Positions 51,001-63,900 of a DNA stretch of 64,000 nt are shown piece by piece; within the stretch, counting starts at the first letter, position 1; each line of letters opens with the position of its first letter. The notes below the pieces were generated by a model. It was not told where the DNA came from. It searched no databases and saw only the letters and a program-made list of their open reading frames with translations. A program made the position numbers and the translations under genes. Source of the DNA: Primula veris (Eukaryota; Streptophyta; Magnoliopsida; Ericales; Primulaceae); contig OY821749.1 in the NCBI GenBank assembly GCA_963682055.1, forward strand, positions 25,675,631-25,739,630, read 5' to 3'.

Positions 51001-51090
51001 ACCATTGTATCATATTAATGCACAAAAGGCCAAAAAGGCCAAAAAGGAAATACAATATTAGTAGACAGGGTTAGTGGTGTAATTTACCCA
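48068..51090. promoter_or_regulatory. Shared upstream region of the divergent E2 and coiled-coil genes
   Basis: The E2 gene runs left and the coiled-coil gene runs right, so both promoters lie here. A ~130 bp tandem duplication is visible at about 48180-48310 and 48318-48445 (shared TTCTATAAATATTTTTGTT and AGTTCTTATAACT). A CT microsatellite lies at about 48811-48838. No TATA box is assigned. Confidence 0.5.
50024..51005. mobile_element. Possible non-autonomous DNA transposon
   Basis: The left part begins GGCCTTGTTTGGTTGG and is full of TACTTTTACTT words. The right part contains reversed counterparts (AAAAGTAAAC and CGACCAAACGATACC). A block containing AGTAAGTAAAATACTGCT occurs near 49975 and again near 50265. 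Ends are not exact and I see no clear target duplication. Confidence 0.4.
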
Positions 51091-51109
51091 TTAATAAATG
51101 GAAATCCGC

Positions 51110-52389
51110 GTTATAAATACAAATAATAAAAGTTTAATTTCACGTTTTGTATCCGGCAAAAAAGCACACAAAATCTCCAAGAGCTTCCGTTTACAGATCT
51201 CTCTGGTATTCCATTTTACTTATTTTAATCTTATACATATTTATATATACATGTATGTAAATACGTGTACTGATCAAATGGTTTGTGCGTTTTTTTTTTT
51301 TTGTATATTTTGTTTATCTTTTTTTATATATAAATTTCAGTGCAATGAGAGTCTTTTAGAGTGGGCACCGGATTTTTCTAGTATTATGATGATATGTTTT
51401 ATTTGTATATGTATATAATAATATAATATAATATAATAGGTGAATTGCAGGTATTGAGTGATTGTTTTTTGTTTTTTATAGTCATTGATCCGATAATTAT
51501 GTTCAAAATTTATATTTTTGCTTCATTATTACAGTTAGGGGATTTAACCGAGACCCTTTTGGTAGAAAATCAGTTGTGAAATGAAAAAGAAAATACTTTG
51601 TTTATGTGGTGAAATTTGTTAACAATGTAAGGATCTTCGTGTTTCGTCGATTTGAACTTATTCGTTTCTTTTGTAAAGGATGAATTTAGAATTAGGAACA
51701 GAAAATGCTTTTAGAAAATGGGTATGCGAAATGACGAGATTTTATACCTGTATGTGTGTCGGTTTTTGTAACAAGTAGTTAGATACCATGTTAGTATCAC
51801 TAAATGTCCAAAAAAAATTTAAATTTTTTTTAATTTATTATGGATAACTAAGTCCCCTCAATTTGGAGGTGTCAGAAATCGCATTTTGGTGGTGAGTGGG
51901 GTATACTATGGTCCTAATTATTCGGTTTTGTAACAAGTAATTAGATACCATGTCAGTACTACAAAATGTCCAACTTTTTAAAAAATAATTTTTTAATTTA
52001 TTTTGGATAACCAAGCCCCTCACTTTGGAGGTGCCAGAAATCGCATTTTGGTGGTGAGTGGGGGTATTGTGAGGTATACTAAGGCTCTAAACACTTGGGT
52101 AACCCAGTTGCTCACCGAACGTATGCTTAGAATGATTGAAATTTGAACACTTTTGGAAGTGATTGCAGTTTCCGAGTTTTTTAACTTAATTGCATATCCA
52201 TCCTATTCTTTTTGTGAAAAGATTAAAATGTTTTTAACATTTGGTTCCTCTTGATTCTGGAAAGTTGAAAAACCAGCATATTTATAAATAAGTAATTACT
52301 TAGCAATTAGGATTTGTTAATCTTGTCTTCGAATAGTGAATGTTTTTAAATGGTAAACCAACATAAAGTTTTTTTTGCATCTTTGCAGG
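51110..52389 (+). other. Probable 5' untranslated exon and intron of the coiled-coil gene
   Basis: A candidate noncoding exon ends near 51205 (CTCTCTGGTATTCC). An acceptor TTTGCAG at 52389 precedes a short leader that joins the first coding exon. The intron contains a ~163 bp tandem duplication (51759-51920 and 51922-52085; shared ATCGCATTTTGGTGGTGAGT). Confidence 0.5.
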
Positions 52390-52472
52390 TTAATTGTTTC
52401 CCTACAAGTTTAGATCCAAGCAATTTGTTTTTGAGTTTTGTATTAGAAGATTTTTAAGATTTGAGGCAACCT

Positions 52473-55400
52473 ATGGAGGACGAAAAGAAGAAGAAGAAAA
52501 ACAAGAAAAAGAAGAATAAGCAAAATAAACCTGCCGTTGATGTTACCAACGGCGTTGGTGAATCGGCCAACAAGGATCTGAATCACGCCTCTGTACAAGA
52601 CCACCAAAACTCAGTTTCTGAAATTTCTCAAGTTCAAAATGAGGTGCCGAAAATCGATATGGGTTTGAAATTTGATACAAGATTATCTAATGGTGCTGAA
52701 GGAGTGGCCTTTGATGAGATTGTTGAAAACTCACAAAATGAAAATATTCCACTCGGAGAGCAAGAGGTATGACAAATATATATTTTAAGAAAAAGGGCAA
52801 TAAAACCATATAATAATAAGAGTATTATTAATTTAAAATATTTCATCGTAGCCATACCAAGGATACTACTTGTTTTACATAGCGCGTGTTAAATTTTCAT
52901 ACTCGAGGGGCTATGGTGCATTATATAAAATTTTGTCGGGATTTCAGGGTTTTGGCCCAGCCCTCCCATTTCGTTTTGTGAAATAGTTTTCATGTGATGG
53001 AATGTGAATTTTGTTTTACTGCTTTGCTTACAGATTGCCCCAGAAGAGACAACAAGTTCAGGCTTACAAAATGATCAATGCCCACCCATTCAGATAGAGG
53101 TAATCACTTATTGTAGGTATGCTTAATATTCTTCATTTGCACTAAGTTTTCATGTGAATCTGATAGACTGTCACTTCTCGTTTGTTGTAACACCTGCAGA
53201 CTTCTGCTGAAGAAACAAATATAGGATTGCAAAAAGATGCTAATGCAATCATTCAGAATGAGGTAATGGCTCGTTATAGCCTTATAGGAATGCTTTGTAT
53301 TTTGTAAATGGAAGTACATTTTTGTGATGACGTGTCATGTTATGTTTCTGTACTACTAACAGGAATCCATGGAAGTTCCAACTATAGATTTACGAAATGA
53401 TGATTGCGCACACAATGAGAAAAGGGTAATCACTTCTTGTTACATCTGCTCAATATTCTCCCTGTGGATTAGTTTTCACTTTTCTTTGGATAGAATCTCA
53501 TTTCTTTGTGATATTGTACCACTTGCAGAGTTCTTTCGAAGAGCCAAGTACAGGATTGCGTAATGATAATATTGTAAACAGTCGAGAAGAGGTAACGGTT
53601 TCTTCTAAGGAGGTTTTTATGTCGTCACTAGAAATAACTATTTTTGTGATTACGTAGTCATGTGTCTTACTGTATTTTTTACAGGCTTCGTTGGGCGTTA
53701 CAAGTATCGAATTGCAAAATGATGAAGGAGTACATATTCCTAAGAAGGTATATGGCCATCATTGCTTAGTTTTTTTTTTTGTAATAGTTGTTTGTGATGG
53801 AGCTTCACACCTTTTTTTACTGTACCACTTTCAGGTTCCCTTGGAAGGTATAGGATTAAACCAAAATATCGGTGTGGACATTGAGAAAGAGGTCAAACTT
53901 TTCTTAATTTGGTCTCGAAGTTATGTTTATAGATGAATAGGTTGGCAGTCCCATATAAGGGAATTCGTAGAATAATAGCTTAAAATGTAACTATGGGAGA
54001 GACAAATTTCCTTGTGCTAACTGTACAAAAGTTATTCCTTCCATTCACGCTGAGTTATCTACCTTTTGGGGTCATAAACAGGATAGCTTGGATGAGAAAA
54101 TAAAAAGATTGCAAGAAGAAAACGAGATACACTTGCATAAAGAGGTAACTTAAATTTGAGTTACAATCACCCGACACGATTGCCCCCAAGAAGCAATATA
54201 AGCCATTCTATATGTTGAATTGCAGGCTTCTTTAGAGTCAAAGCTGTTGCATCTAGAGACAGAGAAAGATTATTGGCTTCATAAACAGGTACCCTATGCT
54301 TTCTGACTTCAATTGATATGAAGTATGTAATTTTACTTTTGAAAGTCAATTTGTGATCCAGATATCCTTAAGGTCCTCTCTGAAGACAAACTGTGAAAAG
54401 TTAAAAAAAATAAGTTATTTGAATGTAGAATTTATTTCTTTTGCATTAACAAAGTAGACTGGGTGAGAAACTTAAAAAACTGTCAGGTAAGGAGATACTC
54501 TTGCATAAAAAAGTGACTGAAATATAATTTACTTTGATGAAAAATGGTTTAGTTTGTTGATGAACTTCGCTAGCATATTCTTGTTACCCTTCTAATATGG
54601 TTGGAGTTTATACTTTTTGTTAAAGCAGGCTTCTTTGGAGGCAAAACTTTTGGAGGTAGAGAAAGAGAAAGATTCTTGGTCTCAGAAACAGGTACCTTAT
54701 GGTTTATGCCTTCAATTATTCTGAAATTTCTATTTAAATTTCATATTGAACTTTGTTCTTTATTTCAGGGAATATTAATTAGATAAGTCTGATTTCTGTT
54801 TTTTTTTTTCATCTGAAGGCTCGCCTTGATGAGGGATTTAATCATCTAGTTGAGAAAACAGATACTCTAATTTTGAAAGAGGTACCTTCTTCTTTCATCC
54901 ATTAATTTCAAATAATCGCGCTGGCATAAAGTAATCTACAATGGTGATGATTTCACTTCCTTCTATTCACATTTAATTTTTTTGAAGATGAATGAGTTGG
55001 TAACTGCTGCTTTAATGAGTTTCATTGATTTTTTATGAATCCATATATTTTCTTATCATAATTTGAAAAATAAATTGCTTTTGGGAAATTGACTTATTGT
55101 TCAGGGGATTTTGGAGGAAAAGATTATAGTATTAGATATGGAGAGAGAATCTTGGTTGGAGAAGGAGGTAACTTATATATCTCTTTTGTTATGCATTGTT
55201 TACTTCATAAAACTGATTGAAATTTTGGTCGGGTTCTAATGTCAGTTCTTTTGTTTAATTTTGAAAGCATGTGCTTTAGAAGACTCATTTGACTTAAGAC
55301 ATGTTAATCTGAATAAGTTAATTAATACACATTGTGTGCCTTTGTAATAGTTTTCGCTATTTGATTTAAATTTATTCTCTTTAACAGAACTCGACCAAAG

Positions 55401-55622
55401 AAACAATGGCGAACCTGAATGAGAATGTTAGTAGACTGCAAACACAGGTATGAAACTTTCGAAACCAGGATCTCACCATACAATTATCAGCAAATTCCCA
55501 ATGAACCCATTTCTTAACTTTTCTCAGACTGTTGAGATTGGATTATGTAACCATGTCGAATTTGTTATTGTTTCCCTTGAAATTCTTCGGTTTTGGGATC
55601 CTTCAACCCCACCCCCCCCCCC

Positions 55623-55653
<31 letters not shown>

Positions 55654-57509
55654 ACACACCCCCACACCCCATTTTAAAAGAAGATTATAGTTCATTTCCT
55701 TTCTTCATTATATTTACATCCTATTACGCCTAGAAGAGTGGGATGTAATACAATTACATGGGCCATTTGTGAGAGACTTTTTTGGCGTAAGGTTTTCATT
55801 TCTCCTGATATGTAATATTAATATGACGCCTTGCAGGTAATGGAATTGGAAGAATCTAGAAGCAATCTGGTGCATGAAAACCAGCATTTAGGAGAGAGTG
55901 TTTCTGGTTTGCAATCCCAAATACAAAATCTAGAGGAGCGTCTTACTTCTTCTCTTTTGTCAAGCTCAATGAGAACGGTAAATTTCAATTTCCTTTCTTC
56001 TCATTGAGAAATGCTTATTTTTGAGCATCTTCTTGAAGGTAGTAATCCGCTTTCATTCTAAATCATGTCAAATGCATTTTAGATGGTGAACCAGTTCATC
56101 TCCTTCTCTTGGTAATATCACTATGGCAGACGTTAGGTATAGTTTTTTGTCGTGTTTTCTGTGGGCGTTAGAAAATTTAACAGCTTTTTAAGATAGTTGG
56201 AGGATCATCCTTTTTTTTTTCTTCTTCAAGCCATGTGGTGGCATGGTGCATTTGATGGAGAGAAATTTGAGAGTTTTTTAGGGCGTTGAAAAACAACTTG
56301 GATCTTTTTCTATATGGAGACTATAAGAGCTCTTTCAGTCTTTCCATGGCCTATAGTTGTTTTGGGTCCACCCATAAGGCAGTAATACATCCTTCTATCA
56401 TATATTAATGTTGAAAACAATGCATTAGTAGTGCCTTGGACTTGGGTTTAAATAGTTTTTACAATTATAAGATGTAATTTTGTACATTTAGCTTTCATTA
56501 AGTTGCAAGTGATGATAATTTGGGTATTTGGTGGCTTTGCTCATTTTATACCAGTTACGATATTGAGAGAAATTCATTCGTCTTACTTCTGATCTTTTAC
56601 AAGAAGCGGACTGTTGGTAATTTCAAGTTTCAACAGATGTATTCTTAATAAAGTCTGTAGGAAAGAAACAAACCTTTTTATTGGTTTTTTTAATAATCTG
56701 GAGTGGACTATGTGTCATGGGTAGTAATACTAAAGTTATAATTCTAAAAGCTTGTATATAAGATTTGGTCAAAATTTTCATTGCTTATGCCAGGTGGGCC
56801 GACTCACCCTCTGTTTCGTATTTTTGTACTTATTTTTTAACCATAATTGGTAGTTGATACGGTAGAAATGAGATTTTATGATTATGTAACTTTTTATTGT
56901 ATTTTCTCTACTGAATGATTTTATCGTTTATTATTTCAGGCCGACGATCGATACTTAAAGCCTGTTCCTCAGGGATCAGTAAACATGCAATTTCCAGATT
57001 CTGTTCAGTCGGCTGCTGAACTTTCTACCCAATTTGGAAGAGCAGATATACCTTCTGAATTTACAGAAACTACTCCTGCATATACAGATCAAATAGATAT
57101 TTCTAAGGATATTCTAAATCAGGATAAGAGAAATATAGCTGCTGATTTAATGGAAAAGGGTAATGCCCATGTTATTAATTCCATGTCTGGATCAAGCGGT
57201 ATGACCAATCTATCAGCAAAGACGGTCGGGTCCTTCGAAGATGTTGCTTTCAGATCTGAGGGTGAAGATAATAGAAATATTAATGCAAAGAGCAGTATTT
57301 TAATTTCCAACTCCCTGTATACAAACGGCACCAATGAAATTACCCAGGTTCCAATGGATGAGAATCATGTCGTGGGTCCTGCTTTGCAATTGAATGACGA
57401 AAGAAGCGATGTCCCGCTTACAGATTCTCCTATAATTGGGGCTCCTTTCCGGATGATATCTTTCTTTGCTAAATACGTAAGCGGGTCCGATTTGGTAAAC
57501 AAAAATTAA
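52473..57509 (+). CDS. Coiled-coil protein with tandemly repeated 21-residue exons
   Basis: Fifteen coding exons: 52473-52766, 53034-53099, 53200-53262, 53363-53425, 53529-53591, 53685-53747, 53835-53891, 54082-54144, 54226-54288, 54629-54691, 54819-54881, 55105-55167, 55388-55447, 55837-55977, 56940-57509. They join without frameshift to 584 aa, and every intron is phase 0. The Lys-rich N-terminus (KKKKKNKKKKNK) could be a nuclear signal. Exons 2-13 are 57-66 bp; nine of the twelve are 63 bp, or 21 residues, equal to three heptads. Exons 2-6 share a GLQND-like core. Exons 8-12 share ASLE.KLL.LE.EKD.W..K and look like coiled coil, as does exon 14. The last exon is Ser/Asn-rich and ends with a hydrophobic motif (IIGAPFRMISFFAKYVSGSD). 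I do not recognise the family; a structural or scaffolding role is inference. The start chosen is the first ATG after the leader. Confidence 0.8.
53034..55167 (+). repeat. Tandem array of exon-intron units
   Basis: Successive exon starts are spaced about 144-250 bp apart, with 150-166 bp between the first six. Introns also resemble each other: TTTTTGTGAT followed by ACGT.GTCATGT recurs near 53322 and 53641, and AGTTTTCA..TG recurs before several acceptors. This indicates amplification of whole exon-plus-intron units, not only of coding sequence. Confidence 0.7.
54457..54512 (+). pseudogene. Decayed exon inside the repeat array
   Basis: The frame LGEKLKKLSGKEILLHKK matches the exon at 54082-54144 (LDEKIKRLQEENEIHLHKE). 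The acceptor side reads AAGTAG followed by ACTGGG and no longer gives an open phase-0 exon. The donor is GTGACT, where its relatives have GTAACT. It is flanked by intact exons at 54226 and 54629, so the real transcript probably skips it. Confidence 0.6.
55608..55672. repeat. C-run and CA microsatellite
   Basis: A long homopolymer of C followed by CA repeats, in the intron between coding exons 13 and 14. Its length is likely to be variable or poorly resolved. Confidence 0.9.
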
Positions 57510-58218
57510 GACAGTAAATTCCATATTTTTATTTGGGGTTTAACTTGTTCATTGTCATTATAGGGAAGTGATAGTTTATGTTGTAGAACAGAAATTATAG
57601 AAACCCAATTGTTTTTCCGTTAAAGCACATAATGCGCCTTTTCGAGTTTGTTATCTTGGGAACAACTTCATTTGACTCGTACTCTGTAGTTTTGCAATGG
57701 CAAATCACATACCATTTGTTTCTGGGGTTTTATTTGTTTTCACTATAATTAGATAATTTTGAAGGGTTCTTACTGAATTACGATCATACTTGTCTGTCAT
57801 CCAGAGGTCGTTGATCCTCAGGAGCTATCTATATGGCATGCAAAAGTTTAGATTGATTTCATGTTGGATAATGCGACAGAAAATAAATTTGTGTACTGTT
57901 CCAGTGCCCCATCTTTTTGTGGTTTTTTTTTTTATTTTTTTTTATTTAATTTTCACTGAGAAATCGTTCACATGATAAAAAAAAGCCTAAGGTGCAAACA
58001 TTCATGTTTTTCTTTGGTATTGTTGGGAAAGATCAGTATTATAAAAATTAAAAACACTAAACATGGATATACTTGCTGATTAATGAAACTTGGTTACACT
58101 TTCTCTAACCACAGCCTATCTTTTACAGAACAGGATATCTTTAAAAGTAGTTTAGAAATTTTCATTTATGAACAAATTTTTAGAAGTAGCACCAAGCATC
58201 AATCCTAAGGAAATCAAA
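57510..58218. other. Convergent 3' region between two genes
   Basis: About 700 bp separates the stop of the coiled-coil gene (plus) and the stop of the receptor kinase (minus). It must hold both 3' untranslated regions and polyadenylation sites. No other feature is seen. Confidence 0.5.
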
Positions 58219-60937
58219 TTAACCAATTTCACATTCATCAAGGGTCTGTGTATTCGGACTCATCGACTTATTATCTTCTGAAGATATCCTGTTTGCAGAA
58301 TCAGAAACCCGAATATCTTCTATCATTTTCAAAACTTCCTCCATATTCGGCCTCATTTCCGGAACTTTCTCAACACAAGCTATCCCAATCTGCAACATCT
58401 GCACCATCTCTTCTTCAATATTACCACACTTCACAAGCTCAACATCGAACACCTCAGCGGTCCACTCTTCTCTCACCACAGACTGGACCCACCTCGGAAG
58501 GTCTGCCACATCATCATACCCCACCATAGGGAAAGGCGGTTTACCTGTCAGGGCCTCTAAAATGAGCACGCCGAAGCTGTAGACGTCTGACTTTTGAGTA
58601 AATCTACGAGTTTCTATCAACTCTGGGGCTTGGTACCCTGTGGTTCTGGGCGGGATAGTGGGTGTGCCCATAAGAGACGTTAGACCGAAATCGGAAATTA
58701 GAGGTTGGAGGTTTTGAGTGAGGAGTATATTAGAGGATTTGATATTTCCGTGTGCGAATTTGCCGTTGTTGATGGAATGGATATAGCCAAGGCCTTTTGC
58801 AGCTCCGAGGCAAATCTTAACGCGTGAGACCCAGTTTAATGTTCTTCCGTTTTGTCTATTTCCTGAAGTTGATTATAACATGATAAATATGAAATGACGA
58901 GTGATAGTCCGATTTATGCTTACGGATGCAACTAAAGAAAAAGAAAAGAAAATTAGAAGTAATAGCAACAAGGCTTAGAGGCATCGGTATAAAGTTTTAC
59001 AGTAACTTTGAACATCATTTTTAAAAGCTTGTTAGTTGCAACTTTAAGCAAATAGGCTGTATATTTTGTGTTCCAGAAAAAAGTTAGGTTCATTCACCGA
59101 AACTTCTAGCTTTTCAGGCTAAAAAAAATCTCAGCTTTTAAGCTGATCAACCAAATGTAATCCAATGTTCAAATAAAAAAGCAAAATAGTTGAGTTTAAG
59201 TGCTGCAATCAAGGCAGGCCTAATTTGGCATATTCGTGTACAATGTTTCTTTAAAATTACCTGCATAGTCATTAATTATATAAACATTATAACTGTACTT
59301 CTGTAATAGAGTTTCAAAAAAGAATCACCATATGTTTGTACTTGGTAGTATATTTACAGGGCTATCATTTTCATAATTTCATACCAACGCTTTCTAGAAC
59401 AGTTTATTTTTCCAGTTTAGCTTCTCGATTATGAAGTCTCTTGATACTGAAACCGGAATGACTCAAATTCAAGATAGATTTCCATAGTCGGAAAAGGTAA
59501 ACGAAACACATATGCACCATTCAACTTTTTTGGGAACTTGAATCTCAAAATTCATAAAAGAAAGAAAAGTCTCATACCATGCAACTGAACTGAAAAACTT
59601 CCATATAGCATGTGATCGTAAACAAGAAGTTTCTCATCTTTCGAATAATAATAAGCACGGAGAGGCACAACATTTGGATGATCAATCGTTCCCATAATCT
59701 CCATTTGTTGCTCAAATTCTCGTTTACCCACCACAATTTCCTTCAACCTTTTCACAATTATCATCGTACCTTCTTCTAATAAAGCCCTATAAGCCGTCCC
59801 ATAGTTTCCTTTTCCCATAACCTCAGCGGAAGCTCTAAGTAAATCCTCAAGATCAAAATTATAAGTAAATCCTTCGAAAAAAACTAATTTATTATTAGCA
59901 GCCTCTTGCGCCTCGCTGCTAAAATCCTCTTTTGGTGTCTCACTTTTCCCACCCATGAATGCATTATTACCTTTTACAAGACCACGGTTTGTAGTTTTTT
60001 TTCTCTTGAAATAACAAAAAACCGCGATCATTAGGGGAAAGAAAAGCATAGCTAAGCCTCCGAATGCTATGGCGCTTAAAGCACTCGTGCTTAGTTTCTT
60101 CTTGTTTTTATGTTTTTGAGGAGTTACTGGTGTAGATGGCGAATGAGGTGGCAATAAATAAACAAGGGAAGGAGAAGGTGTAGGTGTCTGTGAAGGTGAA
60201 GGTGAAGGTGAAGGTGAAGGTGAAGGTGAAGGTGAAGGTGAAGGGGAGGGCGATGGTGATGGGGAGGGCGATTTCACAATTAGCAAACGGTTACCTTTAA
60301 AAGAGGAAGCGGGAAATTTTTGAAGAGACGACGGGATAGAGCCATTTAGTTGGTTATTGCTGAAATTTACATTCTTTAGGCTTTGAATATCAAGGTCTGG
60401 GATGGGTCCGGTAAGGGCATTGTTTTCTAGATTCAAGCTAGTAAGAAACGTTAAGTTTTGCATCGAGCTAGGGATGTTACCGGTAAATGAATTAAAAGAC
60501 AAATCGAGAACGTTAACTTGTGAAGAGAGATTCGCCGGAATATTACCCGAAAAGTTATTTTGTTGAAGGTATATATAGCGAAGAGAAGGAATGGCAAGTA
60601 AATTTGATGGAATTTTACCATTTAAAAGATTGGATCGGAGGCTGAGGATAGATAGAGCGTCGAGCTTTTGTAATATATTGGATGGAATTGGGCCTTTGAG
60701 ACCAATGCCAGGTAGACGAAGAGAAGTTACTCGAGTGCCGTTTGGGTCACACGAAACACCAACCCATGAGGTACAAATTTTTGTATTTTGGGTCCAGTTG
60801 AGTTTTCGACCATGGGGTACAATTGCTGCAAAGTTGAGGAGGGCTTGTTTGTCTACAATGAGATTAGCGATAGTATGGTTTAAGAGGAACAGCGATAACA
60901 AAAAAGATAACAGCGATAAGGGTGAGTTTAGCCTCAT
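58219..60937 (-). CDS. LRR receptor-like kinase, subfamily III, atypical catalytic loop
   Basis: Exons 59578-60937 and 58219-58862 (intron 715 bp, GT-AG) give 667 aa. In order: signal peptide (about 1-25), N-terminal LRR cap with [13 protein letters not shown], about five leucine-rich repeats (75-210), a Ser-Pro dipeptide run (223-249), a membrane span (about 285-310), a basic juxtamembrane region, and a kinase-like domain from about 362. The glycine loop is [12 protein letters not shown]; the Lys of IIVKRLK (Lys396) and DFG (ISDFGLTS) are kept. The catalytic HRD is HGN ([13 protein letters not shown]), so phosphotransfer may be weak or absent, as in RLK902/At5g58300-like plant receptors. It would act at the plasma membrane in signalling; the ligand is unknown. 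It is convergent with the coiled-coil gene. Confidence 0.92.
60180..60272 (-). repeat. Hexamer repeat encoding Ser-Pro dipeptides
   Basis: Tandem GGTGAA (plus strand) units encode the Ser-Pro run between the leucine-rich repeats and the membrane span. Such extracellular SP runs resemble extensin-like, hydroxylated and glycosylated stalks. Copy number may vary between alleles. Confidence 0.85.
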
Positions 60938-63900
60938 TTTGAGTGTTGTTGGAGTCTATTCTTAGAAAATCTTCAGGTTTTCCTAGAACAACACAGAGAA
61001 GTGGAACTGTACCGGTAAAATCACCTTATCTTCCTGCCAAAGTGGAACAGCAAGTCGGATTTACTATTAGATACACAGCAGCTTATATAAAAATTAGTAG
61101 ACATCACGAAACCTCATCAGAGGAAACGACAGTTTGTGACTTCATTTGACTATAATACTGAAGACAATGGGGGGTGCTGGAATTCACTTAACTGTATATA
61201 AAATATGCACTGACTGAAATTCCAGCCTTTTCTAATACATTGGTCATTGGAGGATGCACTTACCAATGAAAAGAAAATTCAGGAAATGTTTTTTGTAAAA
61301 GATTAGAATGACCAATGTATTAGAAAAGGCTTAAAAGCCTTCTCCTAAAGCAGGCAAACGGAACGACAAAGATTGTGGAAACATAAGATTGTCTGCCAAC
61401 AAACTTCGGGCTTTGTCTCCATATACTAGTAATAAACCTATCCGGAACTACTAAACTTTCTAACTTTATTCATAAATTCAGGAACTGTTAAATCTGCAAA
61501 CTAGATTCATAGGATTCATTGTACCCTAATGCCTACAAACCTGATCACTATGGAATTGTTTGGCTGCAACTTTTACTAAATAAGTTAGCTTACTGGAGCT
61601 TGAGAAAAAAAACTGCATTTACTATTCCTAAATCTAAATCCCTCTTTCAGTAAGTCTATATAGCATAAAAGGTGAACAATTTTAATACCAGAAATGCACC
61701 AAAAATAACTATTTAGCTGGCCAACTAAACGGGCTTATTTACCGAAAAAGAAAGAAAAAAAACTAAACGAGCTTAAAATATCAAAGGAAAACTTACAAAA
61801 AAAACTAAGCTTTAAAAACTGCAACCAAACAAGTCCAGATACATGCATTACTAGACATATTAAAGGCAAGAGTGACCAAACCTTGAAGAACCAGAAACCG
61901 GTAGAAAATGATCTACAATGTACAGATAGAGAATATATATACTGTGTGCTACATGGACTCGTACACTTACTAAATACTAAAATGAGTAACAATATGAAAA
62001 TAAAATGTTTTAACTTGTACAAAGGTGATGAAAATAAATCTTGTAAGGAAGAGGCAGCAAGTTAAGAGAGTAGATGGAAAGTAATGCAGACAAGATCAAG
62101 TTAAAAGGTTTAAGGGTTAGAAGGTAGTTGTTAGTACTAATATCATCAATTTTCTTCTCTAACATCCAACAACATTGTCATTTCTCTTACCATACAGAGA
62201 GAAAAAAGAAAATAGTAGTAATATAAAAGCTTCATGAACATATCTCCATTTGTCTTAACCAAAAAGGAAGTCAAAAGGAACTCTCAGGTTATCAAGTCAC
62301 AGTTGTAATTAGTTTTTGTTTGACCACAGAAGTGGCCCTTTAGTTTCAATGAAATACTATTTTATCCAATATTAGTTTCAATAGTACTATTTTGTCCAAC
62401 ATACTGTTAATTGCTACATTAGTATTCTGGAAAATAACAGCCACCTGTATTGCTAATTATTTATCTAGTATAAAAAAAAGGTCATAGCCAGAATCTTCCT
62501 TATAAGTAACTGCATTTCAGAAGCATATCTGGTCAGAAATGTTAAATATGTTGAATAGATATGATATCGAGTTCAAGTGTAATTTGCCAATCGAGTCCAA
62601 ATAACAGGTTTACATCTACCATATTCGGTTGACTCTTATTATTATTATTATTATTTATTAGTACCAAGTTTTGAAAAAGTAACATGCTTGAAGCTTATCG
62701 ACGATCAAAAAGTCACTTTGAACCCAAAAAAAACATGTTGACTGTGCTAATGTTCTTTAGAAATAGCAATATTTTTATTCACAATTAATTCTGTAACGTA
62801 ATGAAACAAGCTAGAAAAATTGAATTTGAGAAGATGTTGCGGAATATGACCACGAGTATCACATTTCTAAGAATAATGGGAACAATCAATCATGTCTTAA
62901 AATTTGAGGGACATTAGAGTTTCATTTGAATACTATGAGAACTTGATAAAAATTAAGTTAAATGGGGACTATTAGTGTGGTTCACCCAATTTACTTTTAA
63001 GTTTTTAATTCCTCGGCTTCTTCATCAAGGAAACAGAAAAAGAAGCAAATAGTGAAACTCACATCTCGATGGCTTTACATTTTCGAGCAAATTTCTACAA
63101 CCAGCTTAAATAAATTAAACAATAGTCCTTTTTTAGCAATTTTAGTTTTGGTCGGATCCCATGTTTATCTGTTATAAAAAACAAGTGTACTTGGCTAACG
63201 TGTACCGAAACAATATACTAAAATAAATGGGTTACATCATGTAAATAAAACCAACTACTTAATACTCATGTTGTTCAGTTTGTCAATACTTAGGATATGG
63301 TTATGTATTTAGGTTGAATCTTTAATTTGATTACAAAAAAAAAAGAGTTGAATCTTTAATTTTCTAAATATGTTTCTTAATTAGGAGGTCGCAGAGTGTC
63401 TGATTAGTATTTAGAACTTTTGGTTTTGGACACAAAAGACACTAGGAGGGGACATGGAAAGCCCTTTCCTTAAGCCCTTTTAGGTTCAAATCTTTGGTTA
63501 TGGGACATTGATTCATTTATGTGAAAGTTTTATTGTTAAGAGATAAATGTTTCAGTATGAATTTTTATTGCAAGTTTTAGTTTGTGGTTGGAATAAGTGG
63601 TCAGACGTTTTGCTGGAATCAAATCTTTTGTTATGGGACATTAATTCATTTATGAGATGTAATAACTTATGAATGGTAAGTGTATTATATTTATTTATTT
63701 TGGTTATTTCCTTATATCTTTTTATTTTTTATTTTGAGATTATATAAAAGGTAAAAGAGTAAATTCGTTAGTTTTTATAAACGATCCAAGTTAGAGGATA
63801 AATATAAACTTAAAACTTGACATTGACTAATTATGTAGTTTTTCCAAAATAAAAATTCATCGATGGGGTGGGGGGAGGGAGTTGAGACTCGGAATTAATT

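Noticed and set aside
55450..55677. Open frame ending in a Pro/His run
   Set aside because: It lies in an intron and its end is the C-run and CA microsatellite.
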